64,000 nt of DNA from positions 186,001-250,000 of the forward strand of contig NZ_CP011371.1 of NCBI RefSeq assembly GCF_001017435.1, given 5' to 3'. The notes below the pieces were generated by a model. It was not told the origin of the DNA. It saw only the letters and a list, made by a program, of their open reading frames with translations, and ran no database searches. Source of the stretch: Caldimonas brevitalea (lineage in GTDB: Bacteria > Pseudomonadota > Gammaproteobacteria > Burkholderiales > Burkholderiaceae_C). Of the stretch, positions 31,533 to 40,560 are shown piece by piece. Each line of letters begins with the position of its first letter. Position 1 is the first letter of the stretch. The translations under genes were made by a program, and so were the position numbers.

Positions 31533-32023
31533 GGCCGTTTGATCTCGGGCGTGTAGACCGTCGGGTCGGTCGTCAACAGGTCGAGCGGAAAGCGGCGCCC
31601 GGCCAGATGGTCGTCCAGGCAGCGCAGCACCAGCGGGCTGCGAAGGCGGTCGGCGGCAGCGCGGATTTCGTCGGGCGTCATCCACACGGTGCGCACGATG
31701 CCCTCGTCCAGCACCCACCCGGGTTGGGGGTCGCTGACGTCGCCGGTGAACGCGAACCGCACATACGTGACATCTTCACCAGTGGTCGGACGGTGGAAGC
31801 GCGATAGATACACTCCCAGCACGTGAGTGGGCGTGAACACACAACCTGTTTCTTCGAGCGCCTCGCGGGCCACCCCCTGCTCAGGGGACTCGCCGGGGTC
31901 GAGGTGGCCGGCTGGATTGTTGAGCTTCAAGCCCTCCGACGTCTGCTCTTCCACCAGCAAATAGCGTCCGTCGCGCTCGATGATGGCCGCGACGGTGACA
32001 CTGGGTTTCCAACGTTCTTCCAT
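31529..32023 (-). CDS. Nudix hydrolase (NudJ-like)
   Basis: A 164-residue Nudix hydrolase. The Nudix box is [20 protein letters not shown] followed by TG, near residues 38-60. NudJ hydrolyses thiamine-pyrophosphate-type and nucleotide substrates; its position directly upstream of mnmA with overlapping coding ends matches the E. coli nudJ-mnmA arrangement. I chose ATG 32023, which starts the conserved [22 protein letters not shown]; upstream in-frame sequence is not family-like. Confidence 0.88.
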   Translation of the reverse strand: MEERWKPSVTVAAIIERDGRYLLVEEQTSEGLKLNNPAGHLDPGESPEQGVAREALEETGCVFTPTHVLGVYLSRFHRPTTGEDVTYVRFAFTGDVSDPQPGWVLDEGIVRTVWMTPDEIRAAADRLRSPLVLRCLDDHLAGRRFPLDLLTTDPTVYTPEIKRP

Positions 32024-32215
32024 GGTGGGCAGTTTATCGTTGCAGCCCGGCGCACCACCCGGCCGCGGCAAAGCCCGTCGAGCCGTCCGGTCGGATACCG
32101 GAGCTGTCAATGAACTGAAAGTTGAAACTCAGTTACCCTGACGGCCAGGTAAGGTTGTGTAAGCTGCCGACCAGTTCACATCCGAACATCGAAATTCCAG
32201 AACCAGGAGGGCTTC

Positions 32216-33331
32216 ATGCTGATAGGCGTACCGCTCGAGACCGTGGCGGGGGAGACCCGCGTGGCTGTCACGCCCGAGACGGCGAAAAAACTGATCGCCA
32301 TGGGGCACACGCTGCGCGTCCAGTCCGGCGCGGGCGTGCCGGCCTCGGCTACCGACGAGGCCTATGTGGCCGTCGGTGCCGAGATCACCGACCAGGCGGG
32401 CGCCTACGCGTGCGACCTGGTGCTCAAGGTGCGGGCACCGCAGACCGGCGAACTGTCGCTGGCCCGCGCGGGCAGTGTGCTGGTCGGCATGCTCAACCCG
32501 TTCGACGCCGAAGGCCTGCAGCGGCTGGCGGCGGCCGGGTTGACCAGCTTCGCCCTCGAGGCCGCGCCGCGCACGACGCGCGCGCAGAGCATGGACGTGC
32601 TGAGCTCGCAGGCCAATATCGCCGGCTACAAGGCCGTCATCATCGCGGCCGACCGCTACCAGCGCTTTTTCCCGATGCTGATGACCGCGGCCGGTACCGT
32701 CAAAGCCGCGCGCGTGGTGATCCTGGGGGTCGGCGTGGCCGGCTTGCAGGCGATCGCGACGGCCAAGCGCCTCGGCGCGGTGATCGAAGCCTCCGACGTG
32801 CGCCCCTCCGTCAAGGAGCAGGTCGAGTCGCTCGGCGCGAAGTTCATCGACGTGCCCTACGAGACGCAGGAAGAACGCGAGGCGGCCGAAGGTGTCGGCG
32901 GCTATGCGCGGCCGATGCCGCCGAGCTGGCTCGAGCGGCAGAAGGCGGAAGTGGCCAAGCGCGTGGCGCTGGCCGACATCGTGATCACCACCGCGCTGAT
33001 CCCCGGCCGTCCCGCACCGCAGCTGGTGACCGAAGAGATGGTGCGCAGCATGAAGCCGGGCTCGGTGATCGTCGACCTGGCGGCCTCGCAAGGCGGCAAC
33101 TGCGCCCTCACCGAGGCCGGCCGCACCGTGACCAAGCATGGCGTCACGCTGGTCGGCGAAACCAATCTTCCCGCGCTGGTGGCCGCCGATGCCTCGGCCC
33201 TCTATGCGCGCAACGTGCTCGACTTCTTGAAGCTCATCCTCACCAAGGAAGGCGGCCTCAAGATCGACCTCGAAGACGACATTGTGGCCGCGTGCCGCGT
33301 AACCCAAGACGGTCAGGTGACCCGCAAATGA
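32216..33331 (+). CDS. pntAA: NAD(P) transhydrogenase subunit alpha 1
   Basis: A 371-residue NAD(H)-binding domain I of the proton-translocating transhydrogenase. It is related to alanine dehydrogenase: [27 protein letters not shown] at the N-terminus and a Rossmann motif [23 protein letters not shown] in the middle. The separate AA/AB/B organisation follows the Rhodospirillum rubrum type rather than the fused E. coli PntA. It has an AGGAGG site. The stop overlaps the panD start (ATGA). Confidence 0.95.
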   Translation: MLIGVPLETVAGETRVAVTPETAKKLIAMGHTLRVQSGAGVPASATDEAYVAVGAEITDQAGAYACDLVLKVRAPQTGELSLARAGSVLVGMLNPFDAEGLQRLAAAGLTSFALEAAPRTTRAQSMDVLSSQANIAGYKAVIIAADRYQRFFPMLMTAAGTVKAARVVILGVGVAGLQAIATAKRLGAVIEASDVRPSVKEQVESLGAKFIDVPYETQEEREAAEGVGGYARPMPPSWLERQKAEVAKRVALADIVITTALIPGRPAPQLVTEEMVRSMKPGSVIVDLAASQGGNCALTEAGRTVTKHGVTLVGETNLPALVAADASALYARNVLDFLKLILTKEGGLKIDLEDDIVAACRVTQDGQVTRK

Positions 33332-33690
33332 ACCGATACATGCTCCGCGCGAAGCTGCACCGCGCAACCGTGACCGAAGCCGACCTGCACTACGAGGGCT
33401 CCTGCGGCATCGACGAAGACCTGATGGACGCGGCCGACATGCGCGAGTACGAGCAGATCCAGCTCTACAACGTCAACAACGGCGAGCGCTTCTCGACCTA
33501 CATCATCAAGGCACCGCGCGGCTCCGGCGCGATCTCGCTGAACGGCGCCGCGGCGCGCAAGGCGCATGTCGGCGACCTGCTGATCATCTGCACCTATGCC
33601 CCGATGAGCGAAGACTACGCGCGCGACCACAAACCCAAGGTCGTGCTGCTCGACGAAGGCAACCGCGTCAAAGAGATCCGCAAGCTGTGA
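33328..33690 (+). CDS. panD: Aspartate 1-decarboxylase
   Basis: A 120-residue pyruvoyl enzyme making beta-alanine for pantothenate and CoA. The self-cleavage site is HYEGSCGID with Gly24-Ser25 at the canonical position. The N-terminus [20 protein letters not shown] and the core [20 protein letters not shown] and [11 protein letters not shown] match the family well, including usual length. It lies inside the transhydrogenase operon, overlapping pntAA by 4 bp and 82 bp before pntAB, an unusual place for panD. Confidence 0.96.
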   Translation: MNRYMLRAKLHRATVTEADLHYEGSCGIDEDLMDAADMREYEQIQLYNVNNGERFSTYIIKAPRGSGAISLNGAAARKAHVGDLLIICTYAPMSEDYARDHKPKVVLLDEGNRVKEIRKL

Positions 33691-33772
33691 CGTTCGCGTC
33701 GAGGCCGACGCGTGCTGCCACGCCGCGCCGGCTTCGCCCCCCCGTTGTTCCACATCTCAAGGAGAGCCCGGC

Positions 33773-34090
33773 ATGGACACCGTCAGCCCGGTCATCATCA
33801 ACCTGATCATCTTCGTGCTCGCGATCTACGTGGGCTACCACGTTGTCTGGACCGTGACCCCCGCACTGCACACGCCGCTGATGGCGGTGACCAACGCGAT
33901 CTCGGCGATCGTGATCGTCGGCGCCATGCTGGCGGCGGCGCTCACCGAAACCGTGCTCGGCAAGAGCATGGGCCTGCTGGCGGTGGCGCTGGCCGCGGTC
34001 AACGTTTTCGGCGGCTTTCTCGTGACGCGGCGCATGCTCGAAATGTTCAGGAAAAAGGACAACAAGAAGTCCGCAACGGGAGGCAAGTAA
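33773..34090 (+). CDS. pntAB: NAD(P) transhydrogenase subunit alpha 2
   Basis: A 105-residue membrane subunit with three to four segments (VIINLIIFVLAIYVGYHVVW, NAISAIVIVGAMLAAAL, GLLAVALAAVNVFGGFLV). It forms part of the proton channel with PntB. A HTPLMAVTNAISA motif typical of the family is present. The gene directly abuts pntB and has an AAGGAGAG site. Confidence 0.93.
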   Translation: MDTVSPVIINLIIFVLAIYVGYHVVWTVTPALHTPLMAVTNAISAIVIVGAMLAAALTETVLGKSMGLLAVALAAVNVFGGFLVTRRMLEMFRKKDNKKSATGGK

Positions 34091-35521
34091 ATGGCACTGA
34101 GCGCGAACCTCGTGACGCTGCTGTACCTGGTGGCGTCGGTCTGCTTCATCCAGGCCTTGAAGGGGTTGTCGCACCCCACCACCTCGATCCGCGGCAACCT
34201 GTTCGGCATGGTGGGCATGGCGATCGCCGTCATCACCACCGCGGCGCTGATCGTGAAGCTGGCCGGCGGTGCCGGTGCCGGGCTGGCCTACGTGCTGATC
34301 GGCCTGCTGGTCGGCGGTGCCGCGGGCGCCGCGATGGCCAAGCGGGTCGAGATGACCAAGATGCCCGAGCTGGTCGCCTTTATGCACAGCATGATCGGCC
34401 TGGCCGCGGTGTTCATCGCCGTCGCGGCGGTGGCCGAACCCTGGGCCTTCGGCATCACCGGGCGTGACGAGCCGATCCCGGCGGGCAACCGGCTTGAGCT
34501 GTTCCTCGGTGCGGCCATCGGCGCGATCACCTTCAGCGGTTCGGTGATCGCCTTCGGCAAGCTGAGTGGCAAGTACAAGTTCCGGCTGTTCCAGGGGGCG
34601 CCGGTGGTATTCCCCGGCCAGCACTTGTTGAATCTCGTGCTGGGCCTCGCAACGCTGGGTTTGGGCATCGCCTACATGCTGACCGGTGACTGGGGCGCCT
34701 TCCTCCTGATGCTGGCGCTGAGCTTCGTGCTTGGCGTGCTGATCATCATCCCGATCGGCGGTGCCGACATGCCGGTGGTGGTGTCGATGCTCAACAGCTA
34801 TTCGGGTTGGGCCGCAGCGGGCATCGGCTTCTCGCTGAGCAACGGCATGCTGATCGTCGCCGGCTCGCTGGTGGGCTCGTCGGGTGCCATCCTGAGCTAC
34901 ATCATGTGCAAGGCGATGAACCGGTCGTTCTTCAACGTGATCCTGGGCGGCTTCGGTGGCGACACCGCGGCGGCGACCGGCGGCGCGCAGCAGCAGCGCA
35001 ACGTCAAGAGCGGCAGCGCCGACGATGCCGCGTTCATCCTCGGCAATGCCGAGACCGTCGTGATCGTGCCGGGCTACGGCCTGGCCGTCGCACGTGCCCA
35101 GCACGCGGTCAAGGAATTGGCCGAGAAGCTCACCCACAAGGGCGTGACGGTGAAGTACGCCATCCACCCGGTGGCCGGGCGCATGCCGGGCCACATGAAC
35201 GTGCTGCTGGCCGAGGCCGAAGTGCCTTACGACCAGGTGTTCGAGATGGAAGACATCAACGGCGAGTTCGGCCAGGTCGACGTGGCGATCGTGCTGGGCG
35301 CCAACGACGTGGTGAACCCGGCCGCGCAGGTCAAGGGCAGCCCGATCTACGGCATGCCCATCCTCGAGGCCTACAAGGCCAAGACGGTGATCGTCAACAA
35401 GCGTTCGATGGCGGCCGGCTACGCCGGCCTCGACAACGAGCTGTTCTACATGGACAAGACCATGATGGTCTTCGGCGACGCCAAGAAGGTGGTCGAAGAC
35501 ATGGTCAAGGCTGTCGAGTGA
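34091..35521 (+). CDS. pntB: NAD(P) transhydrogenase subunit beta
   Basis: A 476-residue subunit. The first 260 residues carry about eight or nine membrane segments with GAITFSGSVIAFGKLSGKY. The C-terminal soluble domain III binds NADP(H): VVIVPGYGLAVARAQHAVKEL, YAIHPVAGRMPGHMNVLLAEA and VAIVLGANDVVNPAA. It starts one base after the pntAB stop. The complex makes NADPH from NADH using the proton gradient. A strong hairpin follows the stop. Confidence 0.96.
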   Translation: MALSANLVTLLYLVASVCFIQALKGLSHPTTSIRGNLFGMVGMAIAVITTAALIVKLAGGAGAGLAYVLIGLLVGGAAGAAMAKRVEMTKMPELVAFMHSMIGLAAVFIAVAAVAEPWAFGITGRDEPIPAGNRLELFLGAAIGAITFSGSVIAFGKLSGKYKFRLFQGAPVVFPGQHLLNLVLGLATLGLGIAYMLTGDWGAFLLMLALSFVLGVLIIIPIGGADMPVVVSMLNSYSGWAAAGIGFSLSNGMLIVAGSLVGSSGAILSYIMCKAMNRSFFNVILGGFGGDTAAATGGAQQQRNVKSGSADDAAFILGNAETVVIVPGYGLAVARAQHAVKELAEKLTHKGVTVKYAIHPVAGRMPGHMNVLLAEAEVPYDQVFEMEDINGEFGQVDVAIVLGANDVVNPAAQVKGSPIYGMPILEAYKAKTVIVNKRSMAAGYAGLDNELFYMDKTMMVFGDAKKVVEDMVKAVE

Positions 35522-35524
35522 ACC

Positions 35525-35548
35525 GCAGGGCGCCGGTCGGCGCCCTGC
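35525..35548 (+). terminator. Hairpin after pntB
   Basis: GCAGGGCGCC and GGCGCCCTGC form a perfect 10 bp stem with a 4-base loop, 3 bases after the pntB stop. No T-run follows, so it may protect the mRNA end or act with Rho. Confidence 0.5.
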
Positions 35549-35593
35549 CGCATTGACGCGCAGGCGCACCCGCGCTGCGCCGTGCCGGCCGAC

Positions 35594-36412
35594 TCAGGCC
35601 GGCGCCGGCCCCGGCGCGCGCCCTGTCGCCCGGGCCTCCAGCCGCACCACCGGCAGTGGCGGCATCGACACGCGCCAGCGCAGTTTGGTCCACCAGGTCT
35701 GCGGGTGTGTCTTGCAGTAGAAGGGGCGGCGCTCGCGCAAGTCGCGCGCGCCAGGCTCGTCGCGCAAGGCCGTCGGGTCGAGGTGCAGCAGCGCCAACCC
35801 GGGCGGCAGGTGAAGCTGCGACAGCTGCTCGAACTGCTCTTCATGGAAGGCCTGGCTCGACGCGTCGAGCATCACCGCCACGCTGATGACGCCGCCCGGT
35901 GCGACGATGAAGCCCAGCCAGCAGCGGCGCACGTCCGCGCGGCCCGCGCAATACGCATAGACCGCCCGCGCGAACGGGGCGATCGACGGCAGCGCGGGTT
36001 CCTTGTCGCTGTCGTTCAGCGTCGTCGACGACAACAACAGTGCCGTGCGCAGGTTGCAGAGCTCTCCGTACGGCACGATCACGATGCGCTCACCATCGCT
36101 GAGCACCGCATCGAACTTCTGTTGCCGCGTCCACGACAGCAACAGCGCGCCGGTGCACGCGATCAGCGGGCCTCCTGGAAAGGCCGGGTCGCGGGCGGGC
36201 GCCTGTTGGTCCACGTAGCTGGTCAGCCCCAGCCGGGCGCCGCCGTCGTAAGGCGTGAACGCCACACGGGTGGGCACGCCGCCGTCGACCGTCTGGCCTG
36301 GGTGCCCGCACACCCACAGCGGATGGGCCGCTAGCGTGGTGGCGAACCGCAACCGCCGCGCGTGTGTCTTGTCGTCCTGCGACGCGGCATCGAGCAGCGG
36401 GTGAGATGCCAT
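35594..36412 (-). CDS. Hypothetical protein, possibly SseB-like
   Basis: A 272-residue cytosolic protein with no signal peptide or membrane segment. The N-terminal half has beta-rich stretches (GVPTRVAFTPYDGGARLGL, IVIVPYGELCNLRTALLLS). The C-terminal half reads FARAVYAYCAGRADVRRCWL, then GGVISVAVMLDASSQAF, HEEQFEQLSQL and LALLHLDP. The second part resembles the C-terminal domain of SseB-type proteins, a weak likeness from pattern only. It is convergent with pntB and followed upstream by a non-coding stretch of about 220 bases. Confidence 0.6.
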   Translation of the reverse strand: MASHPLLDAASQDDKTHARRLRFATTLAAHPLWVCGHPGQTVDGGVPTRVAFTPYDGGARLGLTSYVDQQAPARDPAFPGGPLIACTGALLLSWTRQQKFDAVLSDGERIVIVPYGELCNLRTALLLSSTTLNDSDKEPALPSIAPFARAVYAYCAGRADVRRCWLGFIVAPGGVISVAVMLDASSQAFHEEQFEQLSQLHLPPGLALLHLDPTALRDEPGARDLRERRPFYCKTHPQTWWTKLRWRVSMPPLPVVRLEARATGRAPGPAPA

Positions 36413-36638
36413 CGCGATTCCTCCTGTCGCGGCGGGGCCGCCTTGTGTGAGCGTCTGGTGTGAGCGTCTGGTCCACGTCGCCGGTGCGGTGGCTGAACGT
36501 CTGCCGAAGTGGTCAGCCGCGGGCCCGCGCGGGCGGGCATGCCGGCGTTGTGGGCACGCATGATGGCGGCGTCGCCGGGCGCGGGCAACCCCTCAAGAGG
36601 GCGTTCGTGGGGCTTATGCCCAGCTGTGGGAGCGGCGC

Positions 36639-36661
36639 AAAAAAAGCAGCCGAAGCTGCTT
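36639..36661 (-). terminator. Rho-independent terminator on the minus strand
   Basis: Read on the minus strand: AAGCAGC, the stable tetraloop TTCG, GCTGCTT, then a run of T. It lies about 80 bases after the stop of the Ser/Pro-rich secreted protein gene. Confidence 0.8.
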
Positions 36662-36690
36662 GGGGTCCTGACAAGTGAAACTGCCAGGGG

Positions 36691-36727
36691 GCAGAACTTG
36701 CAGGGCGGTCCCTGCTGCAAGTTCTGC
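36691..36727. repeat. 13 bp perfect inverted repeat in the 3' UTR
   Basis: GCAGAACTTGCAG (36691-36703) and CTGCAAGTTCTGC (36715-36727) pair perfectly around an 11-base loop. It lies between the stop codon at 36739 and the terminator at 36639-36661, giving a transcript end with two stable hairpins. Confidence 0.6.
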
Positions 36728-36738
36728 TGGAGGGGCGA

Positions 36739-37164
36739 TCAGCGGGGCGCCGTCGTCGTGCCGGGGGCCGTCTGAATGGCGCCGCCCGCCGGTGCATTCA
36801 GTTGATCCGAGCCGGTGGCGTCGCCCGAAGGCGCCATCGGCGAGGTCTGAGGCGCCGCCGGGGTCGACGGCGACGACATCGTGCCGCTGCTGCCGGCCGG
36901 CGCATCGAGCCGGCTGCCTGACGTGCTGGGCACGTTGCTGTAGCTGGCCTCCGGCGCGGTCCTTTCGCCGTCGGCCGCATGCGTGCCGCGGCTGAGCGGC
37001 GAGTTGGGCTCGACCGAGCCGCTGTTGGAACCCGGGCCGCGCGACGACAGGGCCTCGCCTTGCGGGCCGGTCGGTGTGGCGAACTGGGCGCTTGCCAAGC
37101 CGGTGGCAGCCGCCAGGGTCAAGGCCACGGTGGTGCCGATCAGGGATTGCTTCTTGATGCTCAT
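36739..37164 (-). CDS. Secreted low-complexity protein
   Basis: A 141-residue protein with a Sec signal peptide (SLIGTTVALTLAAATGLASAQ, cleaved near residue 27). The mature part is Ser/Pro/Gly/Ala/Thr-rich and probably disordered (for example SPSTPAAPQTSPMAPSGDA). I see no domain. It has an AAGGAGTG site 4 bases from the ATG and an elaborate 3' end, so it is likely expressed well. The family is unknown. Confidence 0.65.
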   Translation of the reverse strand: MSIKKQSLIGTTVALTLAAATGLASAQFATPTGPQGEALSSRGPGSNSGSVEPNSPLSRGTHAADGERTAPEASYSNVPSTSGSRLDAPAGSSGTMSSPSTPAAPQTSPMAPSGDATGSDQLNAPAGGAIQTAPGTTTAPR

Positions 37165-37575
37165 GGTTCACTCCTTCTCTTGATGCAGAGCCGCAGGGGC
37201 GGGGAGGCCCGCGACCGCTGGGCGGCCGCAGGCAGGTTCATCGACGATCTTGGACGCAACCCGCATGCCCACCATCTCTGCCTGCGACTTCTGCAACGGG
37301 CTTGATGTAGGCGACATGCCGACGCGTGTCGGACAGCCCGGCGCTCCTGGCCCCGCGCGGCAACCGGGCGGCAAGAGGTCGTGTAGGCGTGCGCTCCCCT
37401 GGTTTTCGCGCAATGCGTACCATTGCTCACTTTTCACCGGTGGCAGGTCGCTGCGAACACGAATGGCATTTCGTCAAGGATGGCAGCGCCCTATCGCACA
37501 ACCGACCTCGAAACACCTGATGCGGGATGTGTCAGGTTTGAGTCAGAATCCCGCGTTCTGACGGAGAACGATTAG
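37165..37575. other. Intergenic region upstream of fadD
   Basis: There is no supported gene in these 411 bases; the open frames are short and unrelated to known domains. Near the fadD end, GCGGGAT (37522-37528) and ATCCCGC (37548-37554) form an inverted repeat 21 bases before the fadD start. It could be an operator or a leader hairpin. Confidence 0.4.
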
Positions 37576-39246
37576 ATGGACAAGGTTTGGCTGAAGCAGT
37601 ACCCAGAGGGTGTCCCACAGGAGATCAACCCCGACCAATACGCCTCGTTGGTCGCGCTGCTCGAAGAGAGCTTCGAGAAGTACCGCGAGCGGGCGGCCTA
37701 CAAGTTCATGGGCAAGGCCGTGACGTTCGGCCAGCTCGACGACTTGTCGCGGGCCTTCGCTGCCTACCTGCAGTCGCAAGGGCTGGAAAAAGGCGACCGC
37801 GTCGCCGTCATGATGCCCAACGTGCCGCAATACCCGATCGCGGTCGCCGGCATCCTGCGGGCCGGCCTGGTGGTGGTGAACGTCAATCCGCTGTACACCC
37901 CGCGTGAGCTCGAGCATCAGCTGAAAGACGCGGGCGCCAAGGCCATCGTCATCATCGAGAACTTCGCCAAGACGCTGCAGGAATGCCAGGCCCAGACGCC
38001 CACCCGCAAGGTGGTGCTGACGTCGATGGGCGATCTGCTCGGCTTCCCGAAGGGGGCCATCGTCAACTATGTGGTGCGCAAGGTGAAGAAGATGGTGCCG
38101 GCTTTCAGCCTGCCCGGTGCCGTGCGCTTCAAGGACGCCATCGCGCAGGGCCGCACGGCGCCGTTCAAGCGCCCCGAGATCAAGCGCGACGACATCGCGG
38201 TGCTGCAATACACCGGCGGCACCACCGGTGTCAGCAAGGGGGCCGTGCTGTTGCATCGCAACGTGATCGCCAACGTGCTGCAGTCCGAAGCCTGGAACGC
38301 ACCGGCCATGAAGAAGGTGCCGGCCGGCGAGCAGGTCGTCACCATCTGCGTGCTGCCGCTCTATCACATCTTTGCGTTCACCGTGAACATGATGTTGAGC
38401 CTGCGCATTGGCGGCTGCAACGTGCTGATCCCCAACCCGCGCGACATGTCAGCCGTGCTGAAGGAGCTGTCGCAGCACCGGTTCCACAGCTTCCCGGCGG
38501 TCAACACGATGTTCAACGCGCTGGCTCACCATCCTGATTTCAACAGCGTCGACTGGAGCAGCCTGAGCCTCAGCGTGGGCGGTGGCATGGCGGTGCAACA
38601 GGCGACCGCCAAGCTGTGGCTCGAGAAGACCGGCAGCCCGATCTGCGAGGGCTACGGGCTCAGCGAATGTTCGCCTTCGGTGAGCTGCAACCCGACCGAC
38701 AGCAAGGCCTACACCGGCAGCATCGGCGTGCCGCTGCCGTCCACCGAGTTCAAGCTGCTCGACGACGAAGGCCAGGAAGTGCCGTTTGGCACGCCCGGCG
38801 AGATCTGCGTGCGCGGGCCGCAGGTGATGGCGGGCTACTGGCAGCGACCCGACGAGACCGCCAAGGTGATGACGGCCGACGGCTTCTTCCGCACCGGCGA
38901 CATCGGCACCGTCGACGAGCGCGGCTTCTTCCGCATCGTCGACCGCAAGAAGGACATGATCCTGGTCTCGGGCTTCAACGTCTATCCCAACGAAGTGGAA
39001 GACGTGGTGGCCCAGATGGAAGGTGTGCTCGAGTGTGCCGCCGTGGGTGTGCCCGACGAGAGGTCGGGCGAGGCCGTCAAGCTGGTGCTGGTGAAGCGCC
39101 AGCCGCAGCTGACCGAGGCCGACGTGCGAGCCTATTGCGAGCAGCACCTCACTGGCTACAAGCGGCCGCGCATCATCGAGTTCCGCAACGAGCTGCCGAA
39201 GACCCCGGTCGGCAAGATCCTGCGCCGCGAGCTTCGCGGCGGATAA
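37576..39246 (+). CDS. fadD: Long-chain fatty-acid-CoA ligase
   Basis: A 556-residue adenylate-forming enzyme close in length to E. coli FadD (561). The P-loop is LQYTGGTTGVSKGAVLLH near residue 215, GYGLSECSPSVSCNP is the A5 motif, the FadD signature is DGFFRTGDIGTVDERGFFRIVDRKKD, and the catalytic Lys is in TPVGKILRREL. It activates fatty acids for beta-oxidation. It is monocistronic, with a perfect terminator after it. Confidence 0.95.
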   Translation: MDKVWLKQYPEGVPQEINPDQYASLVALLEESFEKYRERAAYKFMGKAVTFGQLDDLSRAFAAYLQSQGLEKGDRVAVMMPNVPQYPIAVAGILRAGLVVVNVNPLYTPRELEHQLKDAGAKAIVIIENFAKTLQECQAQTPTRKVVLTSMGDLLGFPKGAIVNYVVRKVKKMVPAFSLPGAVRFKDAIAQGRTAPFKRPEIKRDDIAVLQYTGGTTGVSKGAVLLHRNVIANVLQSEAWNAPAMKKVPAGEQVVTICVLPLYHIFAFTVNMMLSLRIGGCNVLIPNPRDMSAVLKELSQHRFHSFPAVNTMFNALAHHPDFNSVDWSSLSLSVGGGMAVQQATAKLWLEKTGSPICEGYGLSECSPSVSCNPTDSKAYTGSIGVPLPSTEFKLLDDEGQEVPFGTPGEICVRGPQVMAGYWQRPDETAKVMTADGFFRTGDIGTVDERGFFRIVDRKKDMILVSGFNVYPNEVEDVVAQMEGVLECAAVGVPDERSGEAVKLVLVKRQPQLTEADVRAYCEQHLTGYKRPRIIEFRNELPKTPVGKILRRELRGG

Positions 39247-39290
39247 GCGCAGGCGAGGCCCCGGCGGCCGAAGATCGCACACCGAGCATA

Positions 39291-39326
39291 CGGCCCGATG
39301 GCAACATCGGGCCGTTGTTCTTTTTG
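39291..39326 (+). terminator. Rho-independent terminator after fadD
   Basis: CGGCCCGATG, loop GCAA, CATCGGGCCG: a perfect 10 bp stem followed by TTGTTCTTTTTG. It lies about 45 bases after the fadD stop. Confidence 0.9.
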
Positions 39327-39350
39327 TCGTCTTCCCGCAAAGGAGAGCCC

Positions 39351-40103
39351 ATGTCACGCATTGCCATCATGGCGGCCATGCACGAAGAGTTGCACACCCT
39401 GCTGGCGCTGATGCCTGACGAGCAGCGTCACCTGCTCGGCGGGCGCGAGTTCTGGGTGGGCCGGCTGCAGGGCCGTGAGGTGGTGGTGGTGCTGTCACGC
39501 ATCGGCAAGGTCGCCGCCGCGACCACCGCGACCCTGCTCGCGACGCACTTCGACGTGCGCGAGCTGCTGTTCACGGGCGTCGCTGGCGGCCTGGGCGAGG
39601 GCGTGCGGGTCGGCGACGTGGTGGTGGCGGATCTGCTGCTGCAGCACGACCTCGATGCGTCACCGCTGTTCCCGCGCTACGAAGTGCCCTTGTACGGGCG
39701 TTCGCGCTTTGCCACCGACGCGCGCCTCAACCGGGCGTTGCAGGAGGCGGCCGAGGTCGTGCTCGGCGCGTCAGCGACCCATCTCGGTGAGGCCGCCGTC
39801 CAGGCCTTCGGCCTCGGCAAGGCTCGCGTGCACGGGGGACTGGTGATCAGCGGCGATCAATTCGTCGCGTCAGCTGCACAGAGCGGGGCGTTGCGCGCCG
39901 CATTGCCCGATGCACTGGCGGTCGAGATGGAAGGCGCTGCAGTGGCGCAGGTGTGTCACGACCTGGGCGTGCCCTGCGCGGTGGTGCGCACCATTTCGGA
40001 TCGCGCCGACGATACCGCCGAGCGCGACTTCGGTGCGTTCGTGCGCGAGGTCGCCAGCCACTACAGCAGCGCCATCGTGCTGCGCTATCTGCAGGGCGGC
40101 TGA
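39351..40103 (+). CDS. mtnN: 5'-methylthioadenosine/S-adenosylhomocysteine nucleosidase
   Basis: A 250-residue MTA/SAH nucleosidase that recycles by-products of SAM-dependent reactions, including the MTA released by AHL synthases such as the one encoded next. Family features: IAIMAAMHEELHTLL with the acid/base Glu, LFTGVAGGLGEGVRVGDVVVA, VISGDQFVAS, VEMEGAAVAQVC and the catalytic Asp in RTISDRAD. Start ATG 39351 follows AAGGAGAG. The neighbourhood with luxI may be coincidence, but it is chemically sensible. Confidence 0.93.
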   Translation: MSRIAIMAAMHEELHTLLALMPDEQRHLLGGREFWVGRLQGREVVVVLSRIGKVAAATTATLLATHFDVRELLFTGVAGGLGEGVRVGDVVVADLLLQHDLDASPLFPRYEVPLYGRSRFATDARLNRALQEAAEVVLGASATHLGEAAVQAFGLGKARVHGGLVISGDQFVASAAQSGALRAALPDALAVEMEGAAVAQVCHDLGVPCAVVRTISDRADDTAERDFGAFVREVASHYSSAIVLRYLQGG

Positions 40104-40560
40104 GACAGACCGCTGCGCTGCATCAGCGGCGGTCTGCTTCGCGCGCGCCGCCTCTTCGACCGGCGTCGCAGCTGTCGCCCCGGTGCGCACCGCACGTCCA
40201 ACCGCCTCTTCTTCTTTCCTCTCATCGCGACGTTCGCACCCCCCCTCTCTTAGGGGTGCGGTGCTCGCACGCGATCACGCGATCGGGCTGCAGGCCGCGA
40301 TCTGCTGCGGTTTGTGCATGTGTACATGACGCTGGGCTGACAGCGCGCTAACAGAAATGATAGGAGACGCGAGGGGTCTCGCTCCCTACGATGCAACGCA
40401 TGGCAGACGACAACCGCGACATACCACAGGCTGCCCGGCGCAAGAACTTTTGCGCTCGCGTCCGCTGATCCTGAGAACACGTCACCGCCGGTCTTCTTGA
40501 TGAAGTCCATGCCCCAGTGCGTCTGCTCGGCCCTGCACCCCTTCAAGACCCTGGACACAC
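40104..40560. other. Regulatory region upstream of the luxI cluster
   Basis: No gene is supported in 457 bases. An inverted repeat GCACCCC/GGGGTGC (40236-40259) lacks a T-run. I looked for a lux box (CTG-N10-CAG type) and found nothing convincing. The nearest is CTGACAG...CTAACAG around 40338-40355, with the wrong spacing. The promoter of the biosynthetic operon must lie here. Confidence 0.35.

Noticed and set aside
37161..37437. Short minus-strand frames upstream of the secreted protein gene
   Set aside because: Several frames overlap with no ribosome-binding site and no family resemblance.
40321..40560. A lux box upstream of luxI
   Set aside because: No CTG-N10-CAG-type dyad of the right spacing was found; the nearest similar sequence has the wrong spacing.
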